Assembly (NCBI GenBank): GCA_003214175.1
Contig: QCLZ01000010.1
Location: 1 to 42,310 of the forward strand
DNA: 42,310 nucleotides
Direction of reading: 5' to 3'
Source of the DNA: Prochlorococcus sp. AG-418-I20
GTDB taxonomy: Bacteria > Cyanobacteriota > Cyanobacteriia > PCC-6307 > Cyanobiaceae
In this document: positions 15,432 through 25,888 of the stretch, piece by piece
Numbering within the stretch: position 1 is the stretch's first letter
How the letters are laid out: the number at the start of each line of letters is the position of its first letter
Notes under the pieces: model-generated
Databases searched by the model: none
What the model was told of the DNA's origin: nothing
The model's input: the letters and a program-made list of their open reading frames with translations, nothing else
Made by a program: the position numbers and the translations under genes

Positions 15432-16574
15432 GTGATAGGGTTCATTTCTGAAAAACTACTTATCCCGATTCTGGATTTTTTCTACGGATTAGTCCCCAGT
15501 TATGGTTTAGCAATTGTTGCATTAACAGTCGTTATTAGAATTGCACTTTTCCCTCTAAGCGCAGGTTCCATAAGAAGTGCAAGAAGGATGAAAATTGCTC
15601 AACCAGTAATGCAAAAAAGACAAGCAGAAATAAAATCTAAGTTTTCAGGTGATCCAAAGAGGCAGCAAGAAGAATTAGGAAAACTAATGAATGAGTTTGG
15701 TAGTCCCCTGGCTGGTTGCCTTCCTTTAATTGTACAAATGCCTGTGCTATTTGCATTATTTGCAACCTTAAGAGGTTCTCCATTTGCTGATGTCCCTTAC
15801 AACATAAATCTTAAGGTGGTTCCGCAGGATCAACTTGCAGCTATAGACCCAAAACCCTACAAATCTCCAAGACACTCAATATTTATTACGGAAAAATCTC
15901 ATTTCCCTGTTATAGCTTCCATTCCAAATGGGACCAAATTAGGTACTGAGGAATCAATAAAAATAAATTTGCAAACAACCAACGGCAACAGCTATTCAGA
16001 TGTTTTATCTAAATACGACAATGGTTCAAAATTTCTCCCTACATGGAAGGTTTCAAAAGGATCCGAAAATATAAAAGTTTCCCAAGACGGTACAGTAACT
16101 GCAATCAAACCAGGTGATGCAACAGTTGAAGCTAAAATTCCTGGTCTAGCAGCCAAAAGCGGATTTCTTTTCATCAAAGCACTTGGTCAAGTCGGTTTCT
16201 ATGTAGATGGCTCTATAAATTGGGATATTGCTGCTCTTGTTGGTGCTTTTGGATTGACATTACTACTCTCTCAAGTTTTATCTAGTCAAGGGATGCCTGC
16301 AAATCCACAGCAATCAACAGCTAATAAGATTACACCTGTAATGATTACTGGCATGTTTTTGTTTTTTCCGCTTCCAGCAGGGGTATTGCTATACATGGTT
16401 GTAGCTAATATATTTCAAGCATTTCAGACCTTTCTGCTAAACAAAGAAGCATTGCCTGAGAATTTACAGAAAATCTTGGATCAACAATTATTAGGAAAAA
16501 ATGAAGCAATAACTACTGCTGCCACAGCAATCTCAGATAAAAGACTTCCTTTTGAACCAAATAGTAAAAAATAG
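15432..16574 (+). CDS. yidC: Membrane protein insertase YidC/Alb3/Oxa1
   Basis: A 380-aa insertase for plasma and thylakoid membrane proteins. The conserved hydrophilic-groove Arg is in [20 protein letters not shown] (Arg36). The cytoplasmic helical hairpin is at about residues 50-90, the second core helix is [21 protein letters not shown], and the later helices are near 264-285 and 300-340. Between the second and third helices, residues about 168-237 form a Big_2-like Ig domain (see findings). The start is GTG at 15432, about 70 bp after the PH gene. Compared with plant Alb3 the C-terminal tail is short and lacks an obvious SRP43-binding motif. Confidence 0.95.
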   Translation: MIGFISEKLLIPILDFFYGLVPSYGLAIVALTVVIRIALFPLSAGSIRSARRMKIAQPVMQKRQAEIKSKFSGDPKRQQEELGKLMNEFGSPLAGCLPLIVQMPVLFALFATLRGSPFADVPYNINLKVVPQDQLAAIDPKPYKSPRHSIFITEKSHFPVIASIPNGTKLGTEESIKINLQTTNGNSYSDVLSKYDNGSKFLPTWKVSKGSENIKVSQDGTVTAIKPGDATVEAKIPGLAAKSGFLFIKALGQVGFYVDGSINWDIAALVGAFGLTLLLSQVLSSQGMPANPQQSTANKITPVMITGMFLFFPLPAGVLLYMVVANIFQAFQTFLLNKEALPENLQKILDQQLLGKNEAITTAATAISDKRLPFEPNSKK

Positions 16575-16588
16575 TTGAAACCAAAATA

Positions 16589-18055
16589 ATGAATTCTTGG
16601 TGTAAAAATTTCGAATTACTTATTAAATCAAGAACTTCATTAATATGGATAAGAACCAAAGAAGAAGAAAGATTAGAAAAAATAATTAACTTTTCATGCG
16701 GAAGCTTAAATATACAAAGATACGTGTGTTGGGATTGTATTAATGGAATTAAAGGCTTAATAAATGAAGAAGGGAAATTTTCAAACAATCCACTAGGAGT
16801 TCTTAATTGGTTAAAAGAACAAAGTTCTAAAGTTTCGACAGTACTACTTGTTAAAGATTTTCATAAATTTTATGATGACCCATCCATAAATAGAACTATT
16901 AAAGAACTCTCTTCGGCGTTAAAGGAAACTAATAATAGTTTAATATTTAGTTCACATCTATTCCCTTCATCTGAAGAGCTTGATGAATTAATGACAATTG
17001 TAAATTTACCTTTACCTGATCAAAAAGAATTGAAGAACTTAATAAAAACAATTGCTTTTAATACTAATTCAAATCTTAGTGAAGAAGAACTAAATGAACT
17101 TTCTATGGCTTCATGTGGATTAACAGAAATAAAAGTAAAGCAAGTTACCGCAAAGGCACTTGCTCAAAGAGGCAAAATAAGTAAAGAAGATATCAATGAT
17201 ATTTTTGAAGAGAAAAAACAAGTAATAGCCAGAAGTGAAATATTAGAATTTTTTGAAGCTAAATCAAGCCAAGATGATATTGGTGGTTTAAATGTTTTAA
17301 AAGTTTGGCTTAACCAAAGACACAGAGCATTTTCTAAAGAAGCAAGAGAGTATGGACTTCCTATTCCAAAAGGAGTTTTACTGGTAGGCGCTCAAGGGAC
17401 AGGAAAATCATTAACTGCAAAATCAATTTCCAAAAGTTGGTCAATGCCCCTTCTTAGGTTAGATGTAGGAAGACTATTCTCTAGCCTTGTTGGTTCAAGC
17501 GAGGCAAGAACAAGAGAAACAATATCTAGAGCTGAGGCCATGTCACCTTGTATCCTGTGGATTGATGAAATTGATAAAGGCTTTGGTGGCGATGCTAGAA
17601 GTGATGGAGGAACAAGTCAAAGGGTATTAGCAAGTTTGCTAACCTGGATGGCTGAAAAAGAATCCGCAGTATTTGTAATTGCAACTGCTAATGCAATAGA
17701 TAAGCTTCCTGCTGAATTATTACGAAAAGGGAGGTTTGATGAGATATTTTTTCTTGATTTACCAAATTCAGAAGAAAGGTTAAGAATTCTTGATTTGCAC
17801 TTAAATAAAAAAAGACCAAGTTATGGTTTTCCTCTCTCTACCATTATTGACAGAACAGAGGGATTCTCAGGCGCTGAACTTGAACAGGCAGTAATTGAGG
17901 GAATGCATATTTCATTCTCTGAGAATAGAGAACTCATGGAGAAAGATTTAATAAAGGCAGTTTCTGAATTAGTCCCTTTATCTAGAACAGCTAAAGAGCA
18001 AATTGAATTATTAAAAGAATGGGCATCTTCAGGACGAGCTCGTTCTGCATCATAA
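16589..18055 (+). CDS. ycf46: AAA+ ATPase, Ycf46 family
   Basis: A 488-aa protein conserved in cyanobacteria and plastid genomes. The N-terminal half (1-225) is the Ycf46-specific domain and includes ATPase-like decay (VLLVKDFHKF). The C-terminal AAA+ module has Walker A GAQGTGKS at 267-274, Walker B ILWIDEID at 322-329, sensor-1 FVIATANAIDKLP and the Arg region LRKGRFDEIFFLD. No zinc-protease domain follows, unlike FtsH. Mutants of the cyanobacterial homologue affect CO2 utilisation and photosynthesis regulation. It starts 14 bp after yidC and is likely co-transcribed. Confidence 0.92.
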   Translation: MNSWCKNFELLIKSRTSLIWIRTKEEERLEKIINFSCGSLNIQRYVCWDCINGIKGLINEEGKFSNNPLGVLNWLKEQSSKVSTVLLVKDFHKFYDDPSINRTIKELSSALKETNNSLIFSSHLFPSSEELDELMTIVNLPLPDQKELKNLIKTIAFNTNSNLSEEELNELSMASCGLTEIKVKQVTAKALAQRGKISKEDINDIFEEKKQVIARSEILEFFEAKSSQDDIGGLNVLKVWLNQRHRAFSKEAREYGLPIPKGVLLVGAQGTGKSLTAKSISKSWSMPLLRLDVGRLFSSLVGSSEARTRETISRAEAMSPCILWIDEIDKGFGGDARSDGGTSQRVLASLLTWMAEKESAVFVIATANAIDKLPAELLRKGRFDEIFFLDLPNSEERLRILDLHLNKKRPSYGFPLSTIIDRTEGFSGAELEQAVIEGMHISFSENRELMEKDLIKAVSELVPLSRTAKEQIELLKEWASSGRARSAS

Positions 18056-18179
18056 GCAATTCTTAATTTTTAAAAATATTACATAAGTTAGGAATCATTA
18101 ATTAAGTTAATTTTTCACCAAAAATCCATAATAATGAATTGAGATTAACTATCTTTATTAAGGTATTAAAAAAAAAAGA

Positions 18180-19457
18180 GTGTTAGATCAAAAATTAATA
18201 AGGGAAAATCCAGCATCTGTTGAAAAGAATTTATCCTTAAGAGGAAAAGTTTTTAAAATATCCCATGTACATGAATTAACTATTAAAAAAAGAGAAATTG
18301 ATACAGAAATATCCATCCTCCAATCAGAGAGCAAAAAATTAAGTAAATTAATCGGTCAAGAAATTAGCCGATCTCAAAACAATGATTCTTTAGAACTTAA
18401 AAATTTAAAGAAAAAGGGAAACGATTACAGAATTAAAATATCAGAATTTGAAGAGAAACAAAGAACATTAAATAAACAAATAAATAATGAAATTTCTAAT
18501 TTACCAAACTTCCCTAGCAAAGATGCACCTATAGGAAAAGATGAAAGTAATAATGTCCAAGTAAAAACTTGGGGAGATCCTATTTTAAAAGAGAATGTTA
18601 AATCTCATTGGGAAATAGGTGAAAGGCTAAACCTTTTTGAGTCGGTAAAATCTACAAAAATATCAAAAAGTCGATTTATTACTCTTATTGGTAATGGCGC
18701 CAGATTAGAAAGGGCATTGATTAATTTCATGCTCGATATACACTCAAAAAATGGTTATTTAGAGTTAATACCTCCAGCATTAGTAAACTCAGACAGTCTT
18801 TTAGGTTCTGGTCAGCTACCTAAATTCTCAAATGAGAGTTTTAAATGCTCTAATGATGATTTATGGCTTTCTCCAACAGCTGAAGTTCCACTAACTTCCT
18901 TTCACAGAAATGAGATAATTGATCCCAAGCTATTACCTATAAAATATGTTGCATATAGCCCTTGTTTTAGGAGAGAAGCTGGAAGTTATGGAAGGGATAC
19001 AAAAGGTCTCATAAGACTTCATCAATTTAATAAGGTTGAACTATATTGGTTTAGCGATCCAAGTAAATCTTTAACCGCCCATGAACAGATTACTGCTGAT
19101 GCCGAAAGCATTTTACAAAAACTTAACCTACCTTACAGATTGATTGACATTTGTACTGGAGACTTAGGGTTTTCTTCTAGTAGAACTTTTGATCTTGAAG
19201 TATGGCTCCCAAGTAGTAAATGTTATAGAGAAATTTCAAGTTGCAGTAATTGTTTAGATTTTCAAGCACGTAGATCATCAATAAGAACTAAGATTGATAA
19301 AAAAAATACGTATATACATACCTTAAATGGGAGTGGATTAGCTATTGGAAGAACGATGGCTGCGATTCTTGAAAATGGCTTACAAACTGATGGGAGCGTT
19401 AAAATACCAGATGCGTTAGTTCCATACTTTGGTTCGAATCTAATAAAATGCAATTAA
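18180..19457 (+). CDS. serS: Seryl-tRNA synthetase
   Basis: A 425-aa class II synthetase charging tRNA-Ser. Residues 1-105 form the antiparallel coiled-coil arm ([20 protein letters not shown]) that grips the long variable arm of tRNA-Ser. The catalytic core carries motif 2 ([19 protein letters not shown]) and motif 3 ([19 protein letters not shown]). The GTG start gives [11 protein letters not shown], the usual SerRS N-terminus. About 125 bp of non-coding DNA precedes it. rseP follows after 9 bp. Confidence 0.97.
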   Translation: MLDQKLIRENPASVEKNLSLRGKVFKISHVHELTIKKREIDTEISILQSESKKLSKLIGQEISRSQNNDSLELKNLKKKGNDYRIKISEFEEKQRTLNKQINNEISNLPNFPSKDAPIGKDESNNVQVKTWGDPILKENVKSHWEIGERLNLFESVKSTKISKSRFITLIGNGARLERALINFMLDIHSKNGYLELIPPALVNSDSLLGSGQLPKFSNESFKCSNDDLWLSPTAEVPLTSFHRNEIIDPKLLPIKYVAYSPCFRREAGSYGRDTKGLIRLHQFNKVELYWFSDPSKSLTAHEQITADAESILQKLNLPYRLIDICTGDLGFSSSRTFDLEVWLPSSKCYREISSCSNCLDFQARRSSIRTKIDKKNTYIHTLNGSGLAIGRTMAAILENGLQTDGSVKIPDALVPYFGSNLIKCN

Positions 19458-19466
19458 TATAAATAC

Positions 19467-20546
19467 ATGAATGTTTTAACTTCAATCACTGTTTTAGGAT
19501 TTCTTATTTTTTTTCATGAAATGGGACATTTTCTTGCAGCAATTTTACAAGGTATATACGTAGATGGATTCTCAATTGGATTTGGACCTTCAATAATTCA
19601 AAAAAAATATAAAGATATCACTTATTCATTTAGAGCTTTCCCTTTAGGAGGATTTGTTTCATTCCCTGACGAAGAATTAAATAATATCGATCCTAAAGAT
19701 CCAAATCTTTTGAAAAATAGACCAATAATTCAAAGGGTTATTGTAATCTCTGCTGGTGTATTTGCTAACTTAGTTCTTGCATATAGCATTTTAATTATTA
19801 ATGTAACTACAATTGGAATTCCTTTTGATCCAGAACCAGGGATTTTAGTTTTAGCAACTCAGCCAGAAAAGGCTGCTTCTACAGCTGGCTTAGAATCAGG
19901 AGATAAGATCATAAAAATAGAGACTGAAACTTTAGGGATTGGTGATCAAGCGGTTGCCACTTTAGTAAAAGAGATTCAAAACTCTTCAGGGAAAGCCTTA
20001 TCTTTAACAATTGAAAGAAATGGGGTTTCTAAAGATATTACTTTGATACCAAAAAAAGTAGATGGGAAAGGCACAATAGGTGCTCAATTACAGCCAAATA
20101 TAAGAAAAGAAACTAAAAAGACAAAAAATCTTTATGAGCTTTTTAAATATACCAACAATGAGTTTTCATCCCTTTTAATAAAAACTATTCAAGGTTATAA
20201 AGGATTAATTACAAATTTCTCTTCAACCGCTCAACAATTAAGTGGGCCAGTAAAAATAGTTGAAATTGGAGCCCAGCTATCACAACAAGGTGGTCCCGGT
20301 ATACTGTTATTTGCTGCTTTAATTTCAATTAATTTAGCAGTTCTAAATTCATTGCCTTTGCCCTTATTAGATGGAGGACAACTAGTTTTCACTTTAATTG
20401 AAGGTATCAGAGGGAAACCTGTTCCAGTAAAGGTCCAAATGGCTGTAACTCAATCGAGTTTCTTTCTTTTAGTTGGTTTAAGTGTACTTCTTATTATTAG
20501 AGATACAAGCCAACTTTTAGTGGTCCAAAGATTACTAAACCAATAG
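19467..20546 (+). CDS. rseP: Site-2 intramembrane metalloprotease (RseP family)
   Basis: A 359-aa polytopic zinc protease that cleaves transmembrane segments of regulators such as anti-sigma factors. The zinc motif HEMGH is at residues 17-21 within the first helix, and the third ligand is in the LDGG motif near the C-terminus (LPLPLLDGGQLVF). A single PDZ domain lies between (about 125-205, with AGLESGDKIIKIE). It follows serS after 9 bp and precedes rpsN. No anti-sigma substrate gene is adjacent. Confidence 0.94.
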   Translation: MNVLTSITVLGFLIFFHEMGHFLAAILQGIYVDGFSIGFGPSIIQKKYKDITYSFRAFPLGGFVSFPDEELNNIDPKDPNLLKNRPIIQRVIVISAGVFANLVLAYSILIINVTTIGIPFDPEPGILVLATQPEKAASTAGLESGDKIIKIETETLGIGDQAVATLVKEIQNSSGKALSLTIERNGVSKDITLIPKKVDGKGTIGAQLQPNIRKETKKTKNLYELFKYTNNEFSSLLIKTIQGYKGLITNFSSTAQQLSGPVKIVEIGAQLSQQGGPGILLFAALISINLAVLNSLPLPLLDGGQLVFTLIEGIRGKPVPVKVQMAVTQSSFFLLVGLSVLLIIRDTSQLLVVQRLLNQ

Positions 20547-20610
20547 ATAAATTTTTAGTTTTGCTGGTCAAGCTGTTAATATATCTATAGTTTCGAAAAA
20601 ATTAGTTTCT

Positions 20611-20913
20611 ATGGCGAAAAAGTCCATGATTGCAAGAGAGGTAAAGCGTAAAAAACTTGTAAAAAAATATGCTGAAAAAAGAAAATCGCTACTAGAGAAA
20701 TTCAATGCAGCTAAAGACCCCATGGAAAGATTAGAAATACACAGAAAAATACAAGGTTTACCTAGGAATTCAGCTCCTAATAGAGTTAGAAATAGATGTT
20801 GGGCGACAGGGAAACCAAGAGGTGTTTATAGAGATTTTGGTTTATGCAGGAATCAACTAAGGCAACGAGCTCATAATGGGGAACTTCCCGGAGTAGTAAA
20901 ATCTAGTTGGTAA
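20611..20913 (+). CDS. rpsN: Ribosomal protein S14
   Basis: A 100-aa protein of the small-subunit head. It is the long form, lacking the two CxxC zinc motifs of short S14. The C-terminal [22 protein letters not shown] block and the SSW terminus are typical of chloroplast and cyanobacterial S14. The start [17 protein letters not shown] is conserved. Confidence 0.97.
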   Translation: MAKKSMIAREVKRKKLVKKYAEKRKSLLEKFNAAKDPMERLEIHRKIQGLPRNSAPNRVRNRCWATGKPRGVYRDFGLCRNQLRQRAHNGELPGVVKSSW

Positions 20914-21073
20914 TAAAATAAAAAATTATTATCTTCAAATTACGCATAAAGTATTTTTTATTAAAACAATAGATTTTATTTTTTAAATAAATTTACAGCT
21001 TATTTAAATAATTTACTCAATATGTCCCTATAAAGTGTAAGAATAAACTATGTATAGATTTATAATTTAAAAA

Positions 21074-23239
21074 GTGGAAGGACAAAATAAGTCGATCACG
21101 TTTGACGGACGAGAGATACGACTAACGACAGGGCTATATGCTCCTCAAGCAAGTGGATCAGTAATGATTGAGTGTGGAGACACCTCTTTATTGGTAACAG
21201 CGACAAAAACTTCTAAAAAAGAAGTCTCTGACTTTTTACCTCTGATATGTGATTATGAGGAAAAACTTTATGCTGCAGGAAGAATTCCGGGCGGTTTCAT
21301 GAGAAGAGAGGGTCGTCCTCCAGAAAGAGCTACATTAATCTCAAGATTGATTGACAGACCAATGAGGCCTCTTTTCCCAGCTTGGATGAGAGATGAAATT
21401 CAGATTGTTGCTTCATGCCTATCTCTTGATGAAAGGGTGCCAGCTGACGTTTTAGCTCTTACTGGTGCATCGATAGCAACTCTACTTGGAGAAATACCAT
21501 TTTATGGGCCTATGGCTGCAGTAAGAGTTGGACTAATAGGGGATGATTTCATCTTAAATCCCAGTTATAGAGAAATAGAAAAAGGTGATCTAGACATAGT
21601 TGTAGCAGGTTCACCTGACGGGATTGTAATGATTGAAGCAGGAGCTAATCAATTATCTGAGCAAGACACTATTGAAGCGATAGATTTTGGATATGAGGCT
21701 GTTACTGAACTTATTAAATCTCAAGAAGATTTATTAAAAGATTTAGGAATCAAACAGATTAAGCCATCAACACCTGAAGAAGATAAAACATTGCCTTCTT
21801 ACCTAGAGAAAAATTGTACAAAAGCTATTGAGCAAGTTTTAAAGAAATTTGATTATTCAAAAGAGGCCAGAGATCTTGAACTCGAAGAAATAAAAATAGC
21901 AACTCAAAGTAAGATTGAATCCTTGAAAGACGATAACGAGCTAAAAGTTCTACTTTCAGAAAATGATAAGTTATTAAGCTCCGACTTTAAAAAACTTACA
22001 AAGAAATTAATGAGATCTCAAATCATTGATGAAGGGAAAAGAGTTGATGGGAGAAATCTTGACGAAGTGAGAAAGATTTCAGCTTCTGCAGGAATCCTAC
22101 CAAAAAGAGTTCATGGTTCCGCCTTATTTCAAAGAGGCTTAACTCAAGTATTATCTACTACTACTCTCGGCACTCCCAGCGATGCTCAGGAGATGGATGA
22201 TCTTAATCCAAGTACAGAGAAAACATACTTGCATCACTATAACTTCCCTCCCTATTCAGTGGGAGAAACAAGACCGATGAGAACTCCTGGCAGAAGAGAA
22301 ATTGGCCATGGAGCATTAGCTGAGAGAGCTATAATCCCTGTACTACCTGGGAAAGAAACGTTCCCTTATGTCTTAAGAGTTGTTAGCGAAGTTTTAAGCT
22401 CTAACGGATCAACCTCAATGGGTTCTGTATGTGGGAGCACGCTTTCATTATTAGATGCAGGAGTTCCTTTAAAAGCCCCAGTAAGTGGTACTGCTATGGG
22501 TTTAATCAAAGAAGGTAAAGAAGTAAGAATTCTTACAGATATCCAGGGAATTGAGGATTTCCTTGGAGACATGGACTTTAAAGTTGCCGGTACAGATAAG
22601 GGAATAACTGCTTTACAAATGGATATGAAAATTACAGGTTTGCCCGTCTCTATAATTTCTGATGCGATTAAAAAAGCTCGTCCTGCAAGATTACATATCT
22701 TAGAAAAGATGCAAGAGGCAATAGATAAACCTCAAGAATCTCTTTCTCCACATGCACCTCGACTATTAAGTTTTAGAATTGATCCTGAGCTTATCGGAAC
22801 GGTTATTGGGCCAGGTGGAAGAACTATAAAAGGAATCACTGAAAGAACCAATACAAAAATAGATATTGAAGATGGTGGGATTGTTACAATAGCATCTCAT
22901 GATGGGGCTGCCGCAGAAGAAGCTCAAAAAATCATAGAGGGATTAACTAGAAAAGTTCATGAAGGCGAAATCTTCTCTGGAGTAGTTACTAGAATAATCC
23001 CTATTGGAGCTTTTGTTGAAATCCTTCCAGGTAAAGAGGGGATGGTTCATATATCCCAACTTTCTGAAGCGAGAGTAGAAAGAGTTGAAGATGTAGTAAG
23101 ACAAGGTGATGAAGTAACTGTAAGGGTTCGTGAAATTGACAGCAGAGGAAGAATCAATCTTACATTGAGAGGAGTTTCACAAAATGGAGGGATGTCTTAT
23201 CCTGAGCCAACACCTACTCCTGTAGCCCCTTTAGGATAG
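21074..23239 (+). CDS. pnp: Polynucleotide phosphorylase
   Basis: A 721-aa 3'-5' phosphorolytic exoribonuclease and polyadenylating enzyme of RNA decay. There are two RNase PH domains (about 5-220 and 300-535; [20 protein letters not shown] in the first, [22 protein letters not shown] in the second), an all-alpha linker, then KH ([15 protein letters not shown], near 573-587) and S1 ([32 protein letters not shown]). The start is GTG. A 160-bp AT-rich leader precedes it, room for the RNase III/PNPase feedback known elsewhere, though I see no strong hairpin. Its stop is 4 bp from the convergent cysQ stop. Confidence 0.97.
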   Translation: MEGQNKSITFDGREIRLTTGLYAPQASGSVMIECGDTSLLVTATKTSKKEVSDFLPLICDYEEKLYAAGRIPGGFMRREGRPPERATLISRLIDRPMRPLFPAWMRDEIQIVASCLSLDERVPADVLALTGASIATLLGEIPFYGPMAAVRVGLIGDDFILNPSYREIEKGDLDIVVAGSPDGIVMIEAGANQLSEQDTIEAIDFGYEAVTELIKSQEDLLKDLGIKQIKPSTPEEDKTLPSYLEKNCTKAIEQVLKKFDYSKEARDLELEEIKIATQSKIESLKDDNELKVLLSENDKLLSSDFKKLTKKLMRSQIIDEGKRVDGRNLDEVRKISASAGILPKRVHGSALFQRGLTQVLSTTTLGTPSDAQEMDDLNPSTEKTYLHHYNFPPYSVGETRPMRTPGRREIGHGALAERAIIPVLPGKETFPYVLRVVSEVLSSNGSTSMGSVCGSTLSLLDAGVPLKAPVSGTAMGLIKEGKEVRILTDIQGIEDFLGDMDFKVAGTDKGITALQMDMKITGLPVSIISDAIKKARPARLHILEKMQEAIDKPQESLSPHAPRLLSFRIDPELIGTVIGPGGRTIKGITERTNTKIDIEDGGIVTIASHDGAAAEEAQKIIEGLTRKVHEGEIFSGVVTRIIPIGAFVEILPGKEGMVHISQLSEARVERVEDVVRQGDEVTVRVREIDSRGRINLTLRGVSQNGGMSYPEPTPTPVAPLG

Positions 23240-23243
23240 AAAC

Positions 23244-24143
23244 TTAAGGATATAAAGAATATCTTTGAATAATTTCTTTTATTTGTGAACAAATTCTTGT
23301 ATGGTTTTGTTTGCTATTTGACGCAATTATTATTCCAGGATGTTCTAAAGAAGTTGTCCCATAAACTAAATCCTCATTATCAATATTAGTAATAGCTCCC
23401 CCAGCTGCTTTTAAAATAGCTTCCGGTGCAGCAAAATCCCAGTCTTTTGGAGCACTTTTGCTAGGCAAACTTAATGAAATATAAATATCACTTTCTCCTC
23501 TAATAATTGAAGCAACCTTACATCCTATACTTCCCATTACAATTATTTCTTTAAAATTAATTTTATCAATCAAATATTTTAATTTCTCATTTCTATGATT
23601 TTTACTAGTCACTATAACCATATCTTGAAGAATATTTGTTTTAGACATATTCTGTTTTCTTGTATTTCCATTTCTATTCTCACACCAAAGTTTCTGTTCA
23701 TGAGAAATCCATAATTCATTTTTTTCAGGGATCAGAACCACTCCAATAAATGGTTTCCGTTTATAGTTTAATGCTAAATGCATTGCAAAATTTCCTGTCC
23801 CTTGAATAAAATCTTTTGTTCCATCTAAAGGATCAAGAATCCAAAGCCAATCAACATTTGGATTGCAATAATTTGTTTTAACTTTGAAATTTTCTTCGCT
23901 TAAGATTTCCCAATTAACATTCTCATATTTTTGGTTTATCCTTTTTATGATTAAATCATTGACTTCCAAATCAGCTAAAGTTACTGGGTCGTTAATATTT
24001 TTATTTTTAAGAATTTCGAATTTTTTTTCAGAATTTCTAATAATATCAGAATAATTTAACAAAATATCTGCAGCCTCCCAGCTGAAATTTATCAGATCAT
24101 CGATAAGATTATAAACATCCACTCCATTAGGTAAATCGATCAT
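23244..24143 (-). CDS. cysQ: 3'(2'),5'-bisphosphate nucleotidase CysQ family
   Basis: A 299-aa Mg-dependent phosphatase of the inositol monophosphatase superfamily. It removes PAP or PAPS generated in sulfate assimilation. The metal-site motifs are ILSEEN (in the region of residues 78-83), WILDPLDGTKDF (D-P-x-D-G-T) and the C-terminal PKDWDFAAPEAIL. It lies opposite pnp and is divergent from rsmI with only 3 bp between start codons. A GTG eight codons in is an alternative start that would relax that overlap. Confidence 0.9.
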   Translation of the reverse strand: MIDLPNGVDVYNLIDDLINFSWEAADILLNYSDIIRNSEKKFEILKNKNINDPVTLADLEVNDLIIKRINQKYENVNWEILSEENFKVKTNYCNPNVDWLWILDPLDGTKDFIQGTGNFAMHLALNYKRKPFIGVVLIPEKNELWISHEQKLWCENRNGNTRKQNMSKTNILQDMVIVTSKNHRNEKLKYLIDKINFKEIIVMGSIGCKVASIIRGESDIYISLSLPSKSAPKDWDFAAPEAILKAAGGAITNIDNEDLVYGTTSLEHPGIIIASNSKQNHTRICSQIKEIIQRYSLYP

Positions 24144-24146
24144 TTA

Positions 24147-25010
24147 ATGACAAATAATTTCTTATTATCTCATAGACAAGAAGAACCGGGAAAAGGGGTT
24201 TTATATCTAGTTGCAACTCCAATTGGGAATCTAGATGATATTTCCCCTAGAGCTATTAATATTCTTGCAAATGTTTCTTTAGTAGCTTGCGAAGATACTA
24301 GACAAACAAAAAAAATTATGAATAAATTTAGTATTTCTAATAATTTAATAAGTTTCAACAAAGAAAATTCTTTAAAAAAAATTCCAAAGTTAGTTTCTGA
24401 ACTTAAAATAGGCAAATCTATAGCCATTGTAAGTGATGCAGGAATGCCTGGGATTTGCGATCCAGGGGAAAACCTTGTAAATAAAGTCAAATCAGAGGGC
24501 ATTAACGTAGTTTGTATACCTGGAGCATGCGCCGCAATTACTGCACTTGTATCAAGTGGTATGCCTTCATCAAAATTTATTTTTGAAGGTTTTCTTCCAA
24601 AAAAAAATATTGATAGAGAGAAGATTCTTAATGAAATTAGTAAGAATGAAAAAACTACTATACTTTACGAATCCCCTCATCGTCTCAAGAAACTATTAGG
24701 CGAATTATTGAAGTTTTGTGGTGGGAAAAGAGAAATTCTAGTAGCTAGAGAATTAACTAAAAGATTTGAAGAACATGTTGGAAACGATATTAACAGTGCG
24801 ATTATGTTTTTTAAAGATAAAGAAGTGAAGGGTGAAATAACTTTAGTTATTAAAGGGGAAATAAAAGTTCGACAACAAGAACTTAATAAAGCTGATCTAA
24901 AAAAAGATCTCGATGAATTAATCAAGGCAGGGTTAAGTTTATCAGCAGCCTCAAAATATTTAGCCAAGAAAAATGGCATAAAAAAAAGCATAATTTATAA
25001 TTTAAAGTAA
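24147..25010 (+). CDS. rsmI: 16S rRNA 2'-O-methyltransferase RsmI (C1402)
   Basis: A 287-aa SAM-dependent tetrapyrrole-methylase-fold enzyme that methylates the ribose of C1402 in 16S rRNA. The signatures are LYLVATPIGNLDDISPRAI (near 20-38), ACEDTRQTKKIM, SDAGMPGICDPGENLV and the IPGACAAITALVSSGMP loop, then FEGFLPKK and ILYESPHRL. The length is normal. The coding start 3 bp from cysQ implies that its promoter lies inside the cysQ 5' region. Confidence 0.95.
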   Translation: MTNNFLLSHRQEEPGKGVLYLVATPIGNLDDISPRAINILANVSLVACEDTRQTKKIMNKFSISNNLISFNKENSLKKIPKLVSELKIGKSIAIVSDAGMPGICDPGENLVNKVKSEGINVVCIPGACAAITALVSSGMPSSKFIFEGFLPKKNIDREKILNEISKNEKTTILYESPHRLKKLLGELLKFCGGKREILVARELTKRFEEHVGNDINSAIMFFKDKEVKGEITLVIKGEIKVRQQELNKADLKKDLDELIKAGLSLSAASKYLAKKNGIKKSIIYNLK

Positions 25011-25032
25011 AGAATATATAAAAAGTAAATAT

Positions 25033-25254
25033 ATGTCCCTCACATTTAAAAAAATTCTTTTTGCAATAACTTTCAATTCTTGTTTATTCTTTTTATTAAT
25101 AATTGGGATACAAAATAGTTCCAATAAAACTAAAGTTAATTTTCTAATAAATGAAACGATTAAATTACCAATCAGTTTCATAATTGGTACAAATTTTATT
25201 TGTGGATCTTTAATAGGTTCCATTCTTAATATAAATTTAAATAAGGATAATTAA
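25033..25254 (+). CDS. Small two-helix membrane protein, LapA-like
   Basis: A 73-aa protein with helices at about residues 7-26 and 47-66 and an intervening loop QNSSNKTKVNFLINETIKLPIS. The pattern QN-x-VNFL-x-LPISFIIG-x-GSLIGSIL resembles the LapA/YciS domain of bacterial inner-membrane proteins involved in envelope assembly. It lies 22 bp after rsmI on the same strand and ends 4 bp before the convergent HTH gene stop. The family call is by pattern only. Confidence 0.6.
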   Translation: MSLTFKKILFAITFNSCLFFLLIIGIQNSSNKTKVNFLINETIKLPISFIIGTNFICGSLIGSILNINLNKDN

Positions 25255-25258
25255 TATT

Positions 25259-25888
25259 TTAAAGAGCTATAAGTTTCTCAGCACTTACGATCCTCGATAT
25301 ACCTCTTGAAATCAAAATGGGTGAGACGATTCTAAAAACGTCTGTATTAGGCACTTTAATAACTTTTTGTTCCTTACTACAAACTCTTCTTGCAGATTTT
25401 AAGTCATTGAATATTTCTATAGTTTTTCTCTTTAAATCTTCGTTTGGAAGAAATTCCCAGTCAGGATAATCTTTTAATAATTTTATTTCTAATTCAATAT
25501 TTTTATTTACAATCATGTAAACAATATTTGGGAATTCAATATCTTTTAACGGCACAGAAGAAATTTCCTTTCTTGGCATATTATCAATTTCATAATCTAC
25601 AGGTGCTAATTCAACGAATTTGAATTCGTTTTCTATAGCATTAGAAGATACATCCTTTTGGTTTTCTTGAGATTTTATACTTTTATTTGATTTTTTTGAA
25701 TTCTCTCTAATATTTCTAGAAGCAACGATTTCTTGATACTTTTCATTCCCTAGTTCATTCTTTAAATTCCTAGTTATTGTTGCATTCGTACATTTAAATT
25801 TTTTAGATAATTGATCAATACTATATTTACTTTCGATGAATAAATTTAAGATTTCTTTTTTATTATGAACTGAAAGACGCTTTGCCAA
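25259..25888 (-). CDS. HTH-domain protein, likely DNA-binding
   Basis: A 209-aa protein. Residues 1-55 form a homeodomain-like HTH: RLSVHNKKEILNLF, then IDQLSKKFKCTNATITRNLK with a clear recognition helix. A Ser/Lys/Asn-rich linker (about 60-90) follows. The C-terminal domain (about 100-209) has hydrophobic strands NIVYMIVNKNIELEIK, DYPDWEFLPNEDLKRKTIEI and VFRIVSPILISRGISRIV. I recognise no named family. It is the last gene before the tRNA-Arg and polysaccharide island, transcribed away from the island. A regulatory role in that region is possible but unproven. Confidence 0.7.
   Translation of the reverse strand: MAKRLSVHNKKEILNLFIESKYSIDQLSKKFKCTNATITRNLKNELGNEKYQEIVASRNIRENSKKSNKSIKSQENQKDVSSNAIENEFKFVELAPVDYEIDNMPRKEISSVPLKDIEFPNIVYMIVNKNIELEIKLLKDYPDWEFLPNEDLKRKTIEIFNDLKSARRVCSKEQKVIKVPNTDVFRIVSPILISRGISRIVSAEKLIAL

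Noticed and set aside
19433-19442. GGTTCGAATC, identical to part of the tRNA T-arm, as a tRNA remnant or att site
   Set aside because: It is inside the conserved C-terminus of serS and the match ends after ten bases.
23238-23275. Small hairpin (GATAT/ATATC) between pnp and cysQ as a terminator
   Set aside because: The stem is only 5-6 bp of A/T pairs, has no G/C core, and lies within the cysQ C-terminal codons.
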